Counted from the first letter of the stretch, positions 53,982 to 63,875 are shown. The stretch: 64,000 nt of DNA from Marinobacter sediminum (GCF_016820575.1 NZ_JAEMQH010000001.1:1426001-1490000), one strand, 5' to 3'. Notes: generated from the sequence alone by a model not told the origin. Numbers and translations: made by a program.

Positions 53982-54064
53982 CATTGAGTCCGTTGTGTCT
54001 GCCGCATGGTATGCGGGGTTGCTGTGAACGGATGATGGTTGTAGTAACCGTCTGCTGAGTTCTT

Positions 54065-54080
54065 TGCAGGGGACGTGCCA
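54065..54080 (-). promoter_or_regulatory. Sigma-54 promoter upstream of riboswitch 1
   Basis: On the minus strand TGGCACG-TCCC-CTGCA matches TGGCACR-N4-TTGCW with one change, keeping GG and GC. The expected start near 54053 is about 70 nt before the aptamer, so the aptamer is in its transcript. Confidence 0.82.
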
Positions 54081-54134
54081 CCTTCCAAAACCCGCCAGTG
54101 TTGCCCGTTTGTGGGAGGTCGTGCCGGGAAAGAG

Positions 54135-54151
54135 TGCACCGAATGAGTGCG
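54135..54151. promoter_or_regulatory. NtrC-like enhancer site, guanidine operon 1
   Basis: TGCACC-GAATG-AGTGCG, read on the minus strand CGCACT-CATTC-GGTGCA, matches the glnA-type NtrC site at 11 of 12 positions. It lies about 55-70 nt upstream of the -24 element. Confidence 0.6.
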
Positions 54152-54171
54152 GAGGCTTTTCATGTGCACTG

Positions 54172-55215
54172 TTATTGGCCTCCGTGGCTAAGGAGTGATG
54201 CTGCGGCGTTCAGTATCTGCGCATGACTCAGGGCATCCCTTCCGGCACCACCGGCAATGTGGCCCCAGGGCGATTCGAGCACCTGAAGCTCAGCACCCGG
54301 CATTCGTCCGGCGTCAAAAGCAGCATCCTCGGCGGTGAAATACAGGTCGGTGGCGCAGGGCATAACCCGTGTCGGCACGGTGATTGCCGATAGGGCAGCG
54401 GCGTAGTCGCCATGAAAGACCGGGTTATCTGAAATATTGCCGCCTTGCCACGTGGCCAGAACCGTGAGGAGGTCGTTAGCGTCCTGGTTCAGGTGGTCCT
54501 GTTCCCAGAATGCCAGTAACTCATCAATTGAATTAAAGCCCAGCTCGCGCCACAGCTCGTCACGAAAGAACGCCTGAGAGTACGCCCAGCCGGCGTAGAC
54601 TCGGGCAAAGGCTTTAAGGCCGCGAACCGGCGGTGTCTGATAGCGGCCATCCTGAAAAGCAGGGTCGCAGTTCAAGGCGGCCTTTACACCCTCCAGAAAC
54701 ACCCTGTTGTGGGGGTAGCAGCGTGCGGTACAGCAGGTGGCCAGAACGGCGCTGACCCGCTCTGGAAAAAGGCTGCCCCACTGCAGGGCCTGCATACCTC
54801 CCATGGACCAGCCCATGACCAGGGCGAGATGAGTCTCGCCAAATACCTCGTCCACCAGCCGTTTCTGCAGTAGCACATTGTCATAGAGGCTAATGGCCGG
54901 AAAATCCGCCCCGGCTTGGTCGCCTTGAGTGTTCGAGGGGGATGAGGATTCCCCGGCGCCCAGCAAGGAGGGGATGACGATGCAATACCTGTTGGGATCC
55001 AATAGGTTGCCGCCAATTTTCTCGGTGCCTACCCAGGGGTGGTTCCCCGCTGCTGCACCACCATAGTACGTGGGCAGCAGAATCAGGTTGTCTTTTGGTG
55101 CATTCAGCTTGCCAATCTGGTGGTAGTGAAGGCGGGCATCTTTCAGTACACCGCCGTTGGCCAGCGGCAGGTCGCCCGCCTGAAAATCCCGTGTAACCCA
55201 TTGCGCTGTGGTCAT
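54172..55215 (-). CDS. MetX-like (homoserine O-acetyltransferase family) alpha/beta hydrolase
   Basis: 347 residues. The acyltransferase-type fold has nucleophile elbow GWSMGGMQALQW, and the acid and base residues are in CATDLYFTAEDA and SPWGHIAGGAG. LPTYYGGAAAGNH is an oxyanion-like part. It resembles MetX but is outside the methionine context, between a riboswitch operon and glnT, so it may act on another hydroxy- or amino-compound ester. Divergent from the glnT-type gene with the TetR-type operator in between. Confidence 0.82.
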   Translation of the reverse strand: MTTAQWVTRDFQAGDLPLANGGVLKDARLHYHQIGKLNAPKDNLILLPTYYGGAAAGNHPWVGTEKIGGNLLDPNRYCIVIPSLLGAGESSSPSNTQGDQAGADFPAISLYDNVLLQKRLVDEVFGETHLALVMGWSMGGMQALQWGSLFPERVSAVLATCCTARCYPHNRVFLEGVKAALNCDPAFQDGRYQTPPVRGLKAFARVYAGWAYSQAFFRDELWRELGFNSIDELLAFWEQDHLNQDANDLLTVLATWQGGNISDNPVFHGDYAAALSAITVPTRVMPCATDLYFTAEDAAFDAGRMPGAELQVLESPWGHIAGGAGRDALSHAQILNAAASLLSHGGQ

Positions 55216-55272
55216 TTAGAGCTCCGGTCTGGTGTCTGTTTCTGACGTATGTCTGCACTAAAAAGTAATTTT

Positions 55273-55294
55273 ACATACATGCTGGCATGTAAGT
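55273..55294. promoter_or_regulatory. Probable TetR-type operator, copy 2
   Basis: ACATACATGC-TG-GCATGTAAGT: the arms are reverse complements at 9 of 10 positions. It sits in the divergent promoter of the MetX-like and glnT-type genes. The TACATACATG core is typical of TetR/AcrR operators. A TetR gene lies 1.5 kb away. Confidence 0.65.
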
Positions 55295-55373
55295 TGAATG
55301 GTTAATACAAAGGAAGAAACGTGCCAGAACTCAGACTGACCGCCCGGACTTACGGGCCAAGAGGAGAATGAGA

Positions 55374-56732
55374 ATGACTGAATTAACCAACACCCAGGCT
55401 TTGAAGCAGCAGCTCACGGATGCCGGTGTGAAATACGCCATTGCCAGCTACGTGGATATCCACGGGGTAACGAAAGGCAAGTTTGTGCCCGTGGCTCACC
55501 TCGGACAAATGATGGAAGGCTCGGAGCTCTATACAGGCGCGGCGCTGGATGGCGTGCCCCAGGATATTTCGGACAATGAAGTGGCTGCCATGCCCGATGC
55601 TGGTGGCCTGGCGGTATGCCCCTGGAATCGGCAGTTGGCCTGGTTCCCGGGCAACCTTTATCTTGACGGCAAGCCGTTCGAAGCGTGTTCACGCAACATT
55701 TTCCGTCGTCAGCTCAGCGCGGCAGCTGACATGGGGTATCGCTTTAACCTCGGCATTGAAACCGAATTCTTCCTGTTCCGGGATACCGAAGACGGCGGCT
55801 TTGAGCCGCTGAGCGACCGCGATACTCTGGGCAAGCCCTGCTATGACCCACGCGCGCTGATGGATAACCTGCACATTGTGGATGAGCTGGTCGATGCCAT
55901 GAACGAGTTGGGCTGGGATGTGTATTCCTTCGATCATGAGGATGCCAACGGCCAGTTCGAGACCGATTTCAAATACGCCGATGGGCTGACCATGGCGGAT
56001 CGCCTGGTATTCTTCCGCATGATGGCCAATGAGATCGCCCGCAAGCACGGTGCGTTCGCCAGCTTCATGCCCAAGCCCTTTGCCGACCGCACCGGCAGCG
56101 GTGCCCACTACAATATGTCCCTGGCGGACATCAAAACCGGTACAAACCTGTTCGAGCCCAGCGGTGATGATGAGCACGGCTGTGGCATCAGCAAGATTGC
56201 TTACCACTTCATTGCCGGCGTGCTGAAACACGGCGCCGCCATTAGTGCGGTGATCGCGCCAACGGTCAACAGCTATAAGCGCCTGGTACGCCAGGGCAGC
56301 ATGTCGGGTTCAACCTGGGCACCGGTGTTCATGTGTTACGGCTCCAACAACCGCACCAACATGATCCGGATTCCGGGCATGGGTGGGCGCATCGAGTGCC
56401 GGGCAGCCGATATTGCCTGCAATCCATATCTGGGCAGTGCTTTGATTCTTGCAGCCGGGCTCGAAGGTATTCGCGAGGGCCTGGACGCCGGCGCGCCGCA
56501 CCACGAGAACATGTATAACTACAGCGATGCTGAAATTGCCGAGCAGGGCATTGAGTATCTACCGCGCCACCTGGGCGAGGCTGTGGAAGCGTTCGAAGCC
56601 GATCCATTGGCGAAAGAAGTGTTCGGTGAGGCGATGTTCAACAGCTTTATCCAGACCAAGCGGGAAGAGTGGGAGAGCTACCAGAACCACGTCTCGGCCT
56701 GGGAAGTGGATCGCTATCTGAAGATGTTCTGA
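55374..56732 (+). CDS. glnT: Type III glutamine synthetase-like enzyme (GlnT)
   Basis: 452 residues from the ATG at 55374 (AGGAG 7 nt upstream; ATG 55368 is too close to it). The catalytic GS fold has NLGIETEFFLFRD, TGSGAHYNMSLADIKTG, and NRTNMIRIPGMGGRIECRAADIACNPYL. GlnT-type enzymes ligate ammonia or amines to glutamate, so gamma-glutamylmethylamide or glutamine is a possible product. The position in a nitrogen cluster behind a TetR-type operator suggests a role in handling the ammonia or amine released. Confidence 0.88.
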   Translation: MTELTNTQALKQQLTDAGVKYAIASYVDIHGVTKGKFVPVAHLGQMMEGSELYTGAALDGVPQDISDNEVAAMPDAGGLAVCPWNRQLAWFPGNLYLDGKPFEACSRNIFRRQLSAAADMGYRFNLGIETEFFLFRDTEDGGFEPLSDRDTLGKPCYDPRALMDNLHIVDELVDAMNELGWDVYSFDHEDANGQFETDFKYADGLTMADRLVFFRMMANEIARKHGAFASFMPKPFADRTGSGAHYNMSLADIKTGTNLFEPSGDDEHGCGISKIAYHFIAGVLKHGAAISAVIAPTVNSYKRLVRQGSMSGSTWAPVFMCYGSNNRTNMIRIPGMGGRIECRAADIACNPYLGSALILAAGLEGIREGLDAGAPHHENMYNYSDAEIAEQGIEYLPRHLGEAVEAFEADPLAKEVFGEAMFNSFIQTKREEWESYQNHVSAWEVDRYLKMF

Positions 56733-56756
56733 CGTTCTGGTGAGAACCTTGTGAAA

Positions 56757-56787
56757 ACAAAAACCGGCCCCCAGGCCGGTTTTTTAT
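56757..56787. terminator. Bidirectional terminator between glnT and tetR
   Basis: AAACCGGCC-CCCA-GGCCGGTTT followed by TTTTT on the plus strand, with an A-run on the other side. It fits a Rho-independent terminator for glnT and also for the converging TetR gene, whose stop codon overlaps the T-run. Confidence 0.85.
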
Positions 56788-57407
56788 TGCTCCTCGGGCC
56801 TGCGGCCTAGCAGCGTCCAGAACTGTCTCTGAAAGAAGGGCGCTTCCTGCTTCAGCGAAAACAGCTTGGGCGCGAATAGCCAGGTCTGAGTGATGCCCAT
56901 GAGGTAGGTGTAGCTCAGCAGTCCGAGTTCTTTGGCGCTTTCTTGGGTGGTGATCAGGCCCTCGGCTTTGGATCGTTCGACCAGGTTCTGAAACAGGGTG
57001 ATGATGGAATTGGTGAGCAGCCGTTCCCGTTTCAGGGTGCGGCTCATGGCGTCGGTGAGTTCGGTCTTGTTCAGCAGAATCTCGAACGATTGTCGGTAGC
57101 GACGATCGGTAGCGAGCAGCCCCAACCAGCGCTCGATGAAGTGATCCATGGCCTCAATCGGAGTGTCGCTCTTGGCCTCGCATTCGCTGACCAGTTGCTC
57201 GAGCGGGTCCTGGGAGTAGGCAAGTACCGCCTCGTACAGGTCGTCCTTGTTCTGGAAGTGCCAGTAAATGGGGCCTCGGCTGCAACCGGCTTCATCGGCG
57301 ATGCGGCTTAATGTGGTCAACGAGTAGCCATCCCGGCTGAACAATTTCAGCGCGGCTTCAAGAACGGTTTGGCGAGTTTTTTCTGCTTCTTCTTTGGTGC
57401 GACGCAT
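56784..57407 (-). CDS. TetR/AcrR family transcriptional regulator
   Basis: 207 residues. The helix-turn-helix lies near residues 25-60 (LTTLSRIADEAGCSRGPIYWHFQNKDDLYEAVL). The ligand-binding domain is helical (LGLLSYTYLMGITQTWLF). A terminator separates it from the SBP gene upstream, so it has its own promoter. The 22-bp repeats at 43593 and 55273 are its best candidate sites (inference). Ligand unknown. Confidence 0.9.
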   Translation of the reverse strand: MRRTKEEAEKTRQTVLEAALKLFSRDGYSLTTLSRIADEAGCSRGPIYWHFQNKDDLYEAVLAYSQDPLEQLVSECEAKSDTPIEAMDHFIERWLGLLATDRRYRQSFEILLNKTELTDAMSRTLKRERLLTNSIITLFQNLVERSKAEGLITTQESAKELGLLSYTYLMGITQTWLFAPKLFSLKQEAPFFQRQFWTLLGRRPEEQ

Positions 57408-57430
57408 GTACCTGGTAACTCAAAGGGAAA

Positions 57431-57458
57431 TAAAAAAGGGCACGAGTATCGTGCCCTT
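57431..57458 (-). terminator. Terminator of the guanidine operon 2
   Basis: On the minus strand AAGGGCACGA-TAC-TCGTGCCCTT (perfect 10-bp stem) is followed by TTTTATT. It ends the carboxylase-binding protein transcript before the TetR gene. Confidence 0.88.
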
Positions 57459-57488
57459 GGCGATCAGTTGAGGCAAGCGGAGGCTGAG

Positions 57489-58556
57489 TTACAGCTCGCC
57501 GTCCGCTCCCATTTGCATGTAGTCATCGTTGAAGCGCAGCTTCACGTTGCCCTCGTCACCCATGACGGAGCCGTCCGGGAACTCGATGCCGACAAAGTCC
57601 GGGCTCATCGCGCCCTGGCCGAGCAGGCCCTTGTCAAAGGAGAACTGGCGAACGCTGTCCATGGCCTCGTGCGCTTCTTCACTGTTGATGAAATCCACAG
57701 AGTTCTGCGGCTCCCAGAACATTTTCATGCCTGCGAGCTGAGCTTCGTAGCCGGCCTGATCGGTGCCAGACAGTTCACCCAGGAAAGCCCGGGCTTCAGC
57801 GCCTTCTTCGGTATCCGCCTTCAGGATGCTCATGGTCTCGTACCAGGCGCCTACCAGGGCTTTGCCCAGCTTTGGGTTGTCAGCCAGAGTCTCGGTGTTC
57901 ACCAGGGTCAGGTCTTTGATGTGGCCCGGAATCTGGCTGGAATCGAACAGCTTGGTGGCGCCGGGGTAGGCTTCAACTTCCGCCAGCAATGGGTTCCAGG
58001 TAGCAACGTGGCGCACATCATCGGTCTGGAACGCGGAAACCAGATCGGCATCGGAAATGTTCACGACACTGATGTCCCGCTCCTCCAGGCCCACCGTATT
58101 CAGGGCGCGAACCAGCAGGTAGTGGGAGACCGACAGCTCAACAAGGTGCACGGTTTCACCTTCCAGGTCGGCAATGGTCGCGGCATCTTTCGAAACCAGA
58201 CCGTCGTTGGCATTCGAGTAGTCGCCGACAATCAGGGCGGTGGTATCGACGCCGGAGGCCGCGGGAATCGACAGGCCGTCCATGCTTGTGGCAACCACAC
58301 CGTCAAACTGGCCGGCGGTAAACTGGTTGATGGATTCGATGTAGTCATTGACCTGCACGATATCCACGTCAATGTCGTACTTGTCCGCCCATTTTTTCAT
58401 GATCCCGCTGTCCTCTGCATACTGCCAGGGAACCCAGCCGGCGTAGATGGTCCAGGCGATGCTGAAGGAATCTCGCTCCTGGGCGAGCGCGCCCAGAGAC
58501 AGGGAGGCCGCTACCAAACCGGCCGCAAGACGCTTGCTGAAGTTGTGTGTTTTCAT
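57489..58556 (-). CDS. ABC periplasmic binding protein of the urea/guanidine carboxylase cluster
   Basis: 355 residues. The signal peptide ends near LGALAQE. The mature protein has FSIAWTIYAGWVPWQYAEDSGIMKKWADKYDIDVDIVQVNDYIESINQFTAG-type blocks, of the NMT1/TauA group linked to urea carboxylase clusters. Last gene of guanidine operon 2, 70 nt after the carboxylase. The permease and ATPase it needs are in operon 1, so the importer is split. Confidence 0.88.
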   Translation of the reverse strand: MKTHNFSKRLAAGLVAASLSLGALAQERDSFSIAWTIYAGWVPWQYAEDSGIMKKWADKYDIDVDIVQVNDYIESINQFTAGQFDGVVATSMDGLSIPAASGVDTTALIVGDYSNANDGLVSKDAATIADLEGETVHLVELSVSHYLLVRALNTVGLEERDISVVNISDADLVSAFQTDDVRHVATWNPLLAEVEAYPGATKLFDSSQIPGHIKDLTLVNTETLADNPKLGKALVGAWYETMSILKADTEEGAEARAFLGELSGTDQAGYEAQLAGMKMFWEPQNSVDFINSEEAHEAMDSVRQFSFDKGLLGQGAMSPDFVGIEFPDGSVMGDEGNVKLRFNDDYMQMGADGEL

Positions 58557-58626
58557 GGTGTCTCTCCTCGGGCCGGGCCCGCAGTTATAGGGGTTGGTCG
58601 TATACAGACTGCTGTCGTTGTAGGCA

Positions 58627-61600
58627 TTACTGGTTCACTTCTTCCACGATCACCACCGGGGTGCCGGGGGCGACCGACTGGCCGGCCTCGCGACGGATTT
58701 CGATAATCCGGCCGCTGACAGGACTGAGCAGTTCAATTTCCATCTTCATGGATTCAATGACTGCCACTGGCCGTTGCGCTTCAATGGAATCGCCCACCTG
58801 TACCAGGCACTCCCAAAGGTTGCCGGCGACGTGGCTCTCCACCGCGTGCTGACCCTCCGGCAGGTTGGTGATGTCGTCCTCGCCGGTGTCTTCGATCGGC
58901 GCCTCCGAGCTGAAGTTGATCTGGCCGGATTCAATCCAGCGTTGCAGCTCTTCATCGAACGCCTGCTGACGCTTGCCGGTAAAGTCCCGGATTTCCTGAT
59001 CATTGTTGGCCAGGAACTGCTCGTAGTCCTTCAGGTTGAAACGGGTATGCTCGACCTTGATCGGGTAGTCGCCGTTCGGGAAATCCCGCCGGATCTGTTG
59101 CAGCTCCTCGGCGCTGACTTCGTAAAAGCGCACCTGATCAAAGAACCGCAGTAGCCAGGGTTTGCCGTCCTCGAAGAATTCGGTGGTGCGATAGCGGTTC
59201 CACATCTGCAGGGTGCGACCCACGAACTGGTAGCCACCGGGGCCTTCCATGCCGTAAATGCACAGGTAAGCGCCGCCGATGCCGACGGAGTTTTCCGCCG
59301 TCCAGGTGCGGGCCGGGTTGTACTTGGTGGTTACCAGGCGGTGACGTGGGTCCAGCGGGGTAGCCACCGGGGCACCGAGGTAGACGTCACCCAGGCCCAT
59401 GACCAGATAGCTGGCTTCAAACAGAGTCTTCTTGACGTCGTCGACGCTGTCGAGACCGTTGATGCGGCGAATGAATTCCAGGTTGCTTGGGCACCAGGGA
59501 GCATCCTTGCGGACCGACTGCATGTATTTCTGGATCGCGGTATGACAGGCCTCGTCATCCCAGGACAGCGGCAGGTGCACGATCCGGGCCGGAACGTCCC
59601 ATTCAGGCTGCTTTTCCAGTTCTTTCTCGGCAGCGATCAGCAGGTCGAGCAGGCGATGCTGACTCAAGGTCCGGCTGTCGTAATGCACCTGCAGAGAGCG
59701 GATGCCGGGGGTGAGTTCCAGAATGGCATCGTGATCCCGTTCCCGCAGCCAGAGCATGAGCGCGTGGGCGCGGAAGCGCAGGCGGATATCGAGCTCCATT
59801 GGGCCGTATTCCACCAGCACGTAATTGTCACCGGCTGCCCGGTAGACCACGCCGGTTTCGTGTTCCTCGGTGGTCAGCGCGGCAAGGATAGGCGTTTGTG
59901 GCTTGATGGGGGTAATCGTTGTGGTCGCCGCCGTTAACAACGATACGGATTCGTCCTGGGCCTCGCGCAAGGCCACGGCCTGCTCCTGATTCACCGGTAT
60001 AAACTGAACCTTGTCGCCCGCTTTGAGCTGGCCCAGCTTCCACAGATCGGCGCTGATGACGGTGACCGGACACACGAAGCCGCCCAGGCTGGGGCCGTCC
60101 GGGCCGAGAATTACGGGCATGTCGCCGGTAAAATCCACGGTGCCCACGGCGTAGGCGTTGTCATGAATGTTGGACGGGTGCATGCCCGCCTCGCCGCCGT
60201 CGCTGCGGGCCCATTCCGGTTTCGGGCCGATCAGTCGAACGCCGGTGCGGCTGGAGTTGTAATGAATCTCCCAGTCGCTGGCGAAAAAGGTCTCGATGTC
60301 CTGCTCGGTGAAATAATCCGGAGCGCCGTGGGGGCCATAAGTCACGTGCAGCTTCCAGGTCTTGCCAATCGTTGGCTTCAGATCTGCTGGCAGGATTGCC
60401 GCTCGGGCCGGCGCGGCATCCGGCAGCGAGAGCACATCTCCGGCTCTGAGGGCGCGGCCGCAGTGGCCACCAAATTGGCCCAGGGTGAAGGTGCTGCAGG
60501 ACGTCAGGTACTCCGGACAGTCCAGGCCGCCTCGGAACAACACATAGGCACGGGCGCCGCCGTCGGTGGTCGCGCCCAGTTGCAGCATGGCGCCGGCAGG
60601 AATATCAAGCACCTGCCAAAAGGATACGGGTTTGCCATCCAGACTCGCACTGAGTTCGGCACCAGCCAGAACAATCTGGGTAGCCCGATTGAACACGAGA
60701 GTGGGGCCTTTCAGGGTGATTTCGAGTCCAGGCGCGCCCTCGTTATTACCCAGCAGGCGGTTGCCCAAACGGAAGGAGTAGTTGTCGAACGGGCCGGAAG
60801 GAGGCACGCCGATTTCCCAGTAGCCGACTCGGCCGGGGTAATCCTGAATGGTGGTCAGAGTACCGCCACTGATCACATCGACGGTAGCGGGCTGGTAGTC
60901 GAATTCGTTGAGGGTGCGGGTGAATAGCCGGCCCTCGATAAAACGGTCATCGTCCAGTACCTGGCGCACGTACTTGAGGTTGGTTTCGATGCCATAGAGC
61001 TGGCTGTTATCCAGCGCACTCATCAGGCGCTGACGAGCGGCCTCTCGATCAGGTTCGTGCACAATGACTTTGGCCAGCATCGGGTCGAACAGCGGCGACA
61101 CTTCGGTGCCGGGCTGGATCCAGTGATCAATGCGCAGTGACGGGTCTTCCGGCCAGACAACATTCGTCAGCAGGCCGGCACTGGGCTGAAAGTCCTTGTT
61201 CGGGTCTTCGGCGTAGATGCGCGCCTGTATAGCGTGACTGCTGGCTTTCAAGCCATCGGCGAGGGTGGCCAGGTTGGTCAGAGTGCCGGCGCCCAGCTCG
61301 ACCATCCAGCGCACAATGTCGACACCATAGACCTGTTCGGTGACACCGTGCTCAACCTGTAAGCGGGTATTTACTTCCAGGAAGTAGAACTTGGTGGTGT
61401 CCGGGTCGTAAATGAACTCCACGGTACCGGCACTGCGGTAGGCGATGCTCTCGCCGAGCTGGCGCGCGGTGTCGTGCATGCGGGTGCGCACGTCGTAGGT
61501 CAGGCCCGGTGCCGGCGCTTCTTCGATCACTTTTTGGTTGCGGCGCTGGGCGGAGCAGTCGCGCTCACCCAGGGCAGCGACCTGTCCTTTCCCGTCTCCG

Positions 61601-62253
61601 AATAGCTGCACCTCGATGTGGCGAGCGTGCTCCACAAATTTTTCCAGAAACACGCCACTGTTACTGAAATTGTTTTGGCTAAGACGCTGGACTGATTCGA
61701 AGCTCTTGCTCAGATCCTCGGCTCTGTAACAGCGGGACATGCCGATGCCGCCACCACCGGCGGTGCTCTTCAGCATCACCGGGTAGCCAATGGTGTCGGC
61801 GGCGTTCAGGGCATCGCTCAGGTTGGTCAGCAGCCCGGTACCCGGCAGCAGCGGCACACCCGCCTTCTCTGCCAGGGCCCGGGCAGTGTGCTTCAGGCCG
61901 AACTCTTCCATCTGCTCTGGCGTTGGCCCGAGAAAGACCACGCCCTCAGCGTCACAGCGGCGGGCAAAATCAGCGTTTTCGCTAAGGAAGCCGTAGCCAG
62001 GGTGAATGGCGCCAGCGCCACTTTGGGCAATGATGTCGAACAGCTTGTCCTGGTCCAGGTAGGTTGCTGTGGCAGGCCCTTCACCCAGAGAGTAGGCCTC
62101 GTCGGCCTGACGCACGTGCAGGGAATCGGCATCGGCTTCGGCGTACACCGCCACCGAGGTGATGCCCATGGACCGCAGGGTGCGAATAACCCGGCAGGCG
62201 ATGGCCCCGCGATTGGCAATCAGGACTTTGGCGAATGTTCCATTCAGCTCCAT
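58627..62253 (-). CDS. Biotin-dependent guanidine/urea carboxylase
   Basis: 1208 residues. An ATP-grasp biotin carboxylase covers residues 1-450 ([32 protein letters not shown]). A KipA-type region (about 460-760, [17 protein letters not shown]) and a KipI-type region (about 800-1010, [13 protein letters not shown]) form the carboxyltransferase half. The biotin carrier holds [10 protein letters not shown] with the biotinyl Lys1170. Annotated families are urea carboxylase, but two guanidine-I riboswitches and the carboxyguanidine deiminase-type partners make guanidine the likely substrate. It overlaps UAAP2 by 10 nt. Confidence 0.9.
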   Translation of the reverse strand: MELNGTFAKVLIANRGAIACRVIRTLRSMGITSVAVYAEADADSLHVRQADEAYSLGEGPATATYLDQDKLFDIIAQSGAGAIHPGYGFLSENADFARRCDAEGVVFLGPTPEQMEEFGLKHTARALAEKAGVPLLPGTGLLTNLSDALNAADTIGYPVMLKSTAGGGGIGMSRCYRAEDLSKSFESVQRLSQNNFSNSGVFLEKFVEHARHIEVQLFGDGKGQVAALGERDCSAQRRNQKVIEEAPAPGLTYDVRTRMHDTARQLGESIAYRSAGTVEFIYDPDTTKFYFLEVNTRLQVEHGVTEQVYGVDIVRWMVELGAGTLTNLATLADGLKASSHAIQARIYAEDPNKDFQPSAGLLTNVVWPEDPSLRIDHWIQPGTEVSPLFDPMLAKVIVHEPDREAARQRLMSALDNSQLYGIETNLKYVRQVLDDDRFIEGRLFTRTLNEFDYQPATVDVISGGTLTTIQDYPGRVGYWEIGVPPSGPFDNYSFRLGNRLLGNNEGAPGLEITLKGPTLVFNRATQIVLAGAELSASLDGKPVSFWQVLDIPAGAMLQLGATTDGGARAYVLFRGGLDCPEYLTSCSTFTLGQFGGHCGRALRAGDVLSLPDAAPARAAILPADLKPTIGKTWKLHVTYGPHGAPDYFTEQDIETFFASDWEIHYNSSRTGVRLIGPKPEWARSDGGEAGMHPSNIHDNAYAVGTVDFTGDMPVILGPDGPSLGGFVCPVTVISADLWKLGQLKAGDKVQFIPVNQEQAVALREAQDESVSLLTAATTTITPIKPQTPILAALTTEEHETGVVYRAAGDNYVLVEYGPMELDIRLRFRAHALMLWLRERDHDAILELTPGIRSLQVHYDSRTLSQHRLLDLLIAAEKELEKQPEWDVPARIVHLPLSWDDEACHTAIQKYMQSVRKDAPWCPSNLEFIRRINGLDSVDDVKKTLFEASYLVMGLGDVYLGAPVATPLDPRHRLVTTKYNPARTWTAENSVGIGGAYLCIYGMEGPGGYQFVGRTLQMWNRYRTTEFFEDGKPWLLRFFDQVRFYEVSAEELQQIRRDFPNGDYPIKVEHTRFNLKDYEQFLANNDQEIRDFTGKRQQAFDEELQRWIESGQINFSSEAPIEDTGEDDITNLPEGQHAVESHVAGNLWECLVQVGDSIEAQRPVAVIESMKMEIELLSPVSGRIIEIRREAGQSVAPGTPVVIVEEVNQ

Positions 62254-62882
62254 ACCAGCACCTCGATCGGTGTCGGGTTATAGGCGTTACAAGGGTTATT
62301 CAGCTGTGGACAGTTGGAGATCATCACCAGAACGTCCATGGCGGCTTTCAGTTCAACGTACTTACCGGCGTCGGAAATGCCGTCGGCAAAGGTCAGGCCG
62401 CCGTCAGCGGTGACTGGCACGTTCATGAAAAAGTTGATGTTGTGGGTTATGTCCCGCTTGGTCATGCCTAGTTCTTCGTGCTCGGTCACCGCCACCAGCC
62501 AGCTATCCCGGCAGGCGTGCATGCACTTCTTTTCCAGGGCATAACGGGTGGTGTTGCTCTCAGCCGCACAGGCACCGCCGAGGGTGTCGTGACGGCCGCA
62601 GGTGTCGGCGGTGATCTCAAGCATCACGTTGTTCTCGGAGGACATCAATTTCGAGCCTGCGGTCAGGTAGACATTGCCTTGCTCGCGGATGGTGTCTACC
62701 GCGCTGTAGCGTTCGGTCGGGTTATGGGCGTTGTAGAACAGGGTATCGGCCGCCTGGTTGCCTTCCAGGTCCAGGATGCGGATGGTCTCCCCGGCCTTGA
62801 CGACTTTCAGGAAGTATTCGCCGGCCGGCACGGTTTCACGGAAGTTGGCGTTGTCTGGGTGGAATTCGCTTTCTTTGATCAT
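62244..62882 (-). CDS. Urea amidolyase associated protein 2 (carboxyguanidine deiminase subunit)
   Basis: 212 residues; family of UAAP2/DUF1989-type proteins. It begins [24 protein letters not shown] and has [24 protein letters not shown], with a Cys in [18 protein letters not shown] that is shared with its paralogue. The two small proteins are known to form carboxyguanidine deiminase (CgdAB), converting carboxyguanidine to allophanate and ammonia. It overlaps the carboxylase gene. Which one is CgdA or CgdB was not settled here. Confidence 0.88.
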   Translation of the reverse strand: MIKESEFHPDNANFRETVPAGEYFLKVVKAGETIRILDLEGNQAADTLFYNAHNPTERYSAVDTIREQGNVYLTAGSKLMSSENNVMLEITADTCGRHDTLGGACAAESNTTRYALEKKCMHACRDSWLVAVTEHEELGMTKRDITHNINFFMNVPVTADGGLTFADGISDAGKYVELKAAMDVLVMISNCPQLNNPCNAYNPTPIEVLVWS

Positions 62883-62895
62883 GTCCGGCCTCCTA

Positions 62896-63621
62896 TTACT
62901 GCATCAGGTGATACAGAGCGGTATTGGCGAAGGCGCGTGTGGCCTCCGGCGACGATGTCTTGCAAGGATCCGCATCGTTAACGGGTGCAGCCTTGAAGAG
63001 CTGATACCTCAGGGGATGGCTCGGATAGTCGGTCGCGGTGTTCAGCGGGTGAGGGCAGGTGTGCAGCACCACAATGGTGTCCATCTCAAACCGCAAATCG
63101 ACGGTGGCGCCGGCGTGCGAGTGATCACTGACGTAGGCCATGTTGCCCTCGTCGTCGGTTTTGACTTTGCTGAACCAGTTCAGGTTGGCGGTAAGGTCTT
63201 TCTTGCCCAGGCCGTATTTGGCCAGTTCGTTCAGGAAGCTGGTAAAGCCATTGCGATGGTAGTGGTTATGAGCTTGCTGATAGGTCTTTTTACCCCAGCG
63301 CTGTTCCACCTGGTCCGCATTGCAGGTGCCGCTGACGGTATCGTGCCAGCCCAGGTCGTCAGCAACGATGGAGGCAAAGACCCGGCCCATGTCGGACAGC
63401 AGAACGTGGCCTTTGGTCAGCAGGAAGGTGTGCTGGTTCTTCAGTGTGTCCGGCATGTTGTAACGCTCGAGTGGGTTCTCGGGGTTGTACATCAACATGC
63501 CGACGTTGGCCCCGCCGGTTTCATCAATCAGACGCAGCACGTGGCCGCGCCGCACGATAAAGGACCAGTGGGATCCGCCGGGAATCAGATCGTCGTAGAG
63601 GGGGGCTGCAGCTTGCAACAT
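62896..63621 (-). CDS. Urea amidolyase associated protein 1 (carboxyguanidine deiminase subunit)
   Basis: 241 residues of the same DUF1989-type fold as its neighbour: [46 protein letters not shown], then [18 protein letters not shown]. First gene after the second guanidine-I riboswitch. Partner of UAAP2, 13 nt downstream. Ribosome site GAGGAAAAGG. Confidence 0.88.
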   Translation of the reverse strand: MLQAAAPLYDDLIPGGSHWSFIVRRGHVLRLIDETGGANVGMLMYNPENPLERYNMPDTLKNQHTFLLTKGHVLLSDMGRVFASIVADDLGWHDTVSGTCNADQVEQRWGKKTYQQAHNHYHRNGFTSFLNELAKYGLGKKDLTANLNWFSKVKTDDEGNMAYVSDHSHAGATVDLRFEMDTIVVLHTCPHPLNTATDYPSHPLRYQLFKAAPVNDADPCKTSSPEATRAFANTALYHLMQ

Positions 63622-63680
63622 AACCTTTTCCTCATGGCTGGGAGTGCTTTAAAAACACGAGAAGCGTCAGTAACTGAACG

Positions 63681-63791
63681 ATCCTCCCGGGCTTTTGTCC
63701 CGCCGTGTAGCCTTGGAAAAGGCCGTCAACTCTCGGACCAGTCACCTGTATTTCCGTATCTTGGGAAATGCAGGCCGGAACCCTAGTCGAC
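63681..63791 (-). ncRNA. Guanidine-I (ykkC class) riboswitch 2
   Basis: On the minus strand GACTAGGGTTCCGG, GGTCCGAGAGTTGACGG and ACACGGCGGGACAAAAGCCCGGGAG appear in order, as in riboswitch 1. It lies 59 nt upstream of the UAAP1 start. A weak hairpin (CGTTCAG...CTGACG) and a TTTTT run follow, which might be a terminator. Confidence 0.94.
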
Positions 63792-63859
63792 CATTTGTCA
63801 GATTGTTGCGCTTTGATTGTGGTTTCAGATACCAACGTCTCGCTGCGTACTAATCGCTT

Positions 63860-63875
63860 TACAACATCCGTGCCA
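63860..63875 (-). promoter_or_regulatory. Sigma-54-like promoter upstream of riboswitch 2
   Basis: On the minus strand TGGCACG-GATG-TTGTA. The -24 element is perfect; the -12 reads TTGTA where TTGCA is expected, so the GC is broken to GT. Inferred start near 63848, about 55 nt before the aptamer. Confidence 0.6.

Noticed and set aside
57369..58706. 445-codon open frame on the plus strand opposite the ABC binding protein
   Set aside because: Composition is Gly/Val/His-rich without any family motif; it mirrors the binding-protein gene on the other strand, which has signal peptide, ribosome site and domain.
62758..63786. 342-codon plus-strand frame across UAAP1 and the riboswitch
   Set aside because: It crosses a structured RNA and mirrors two well-supported genes; no motif.
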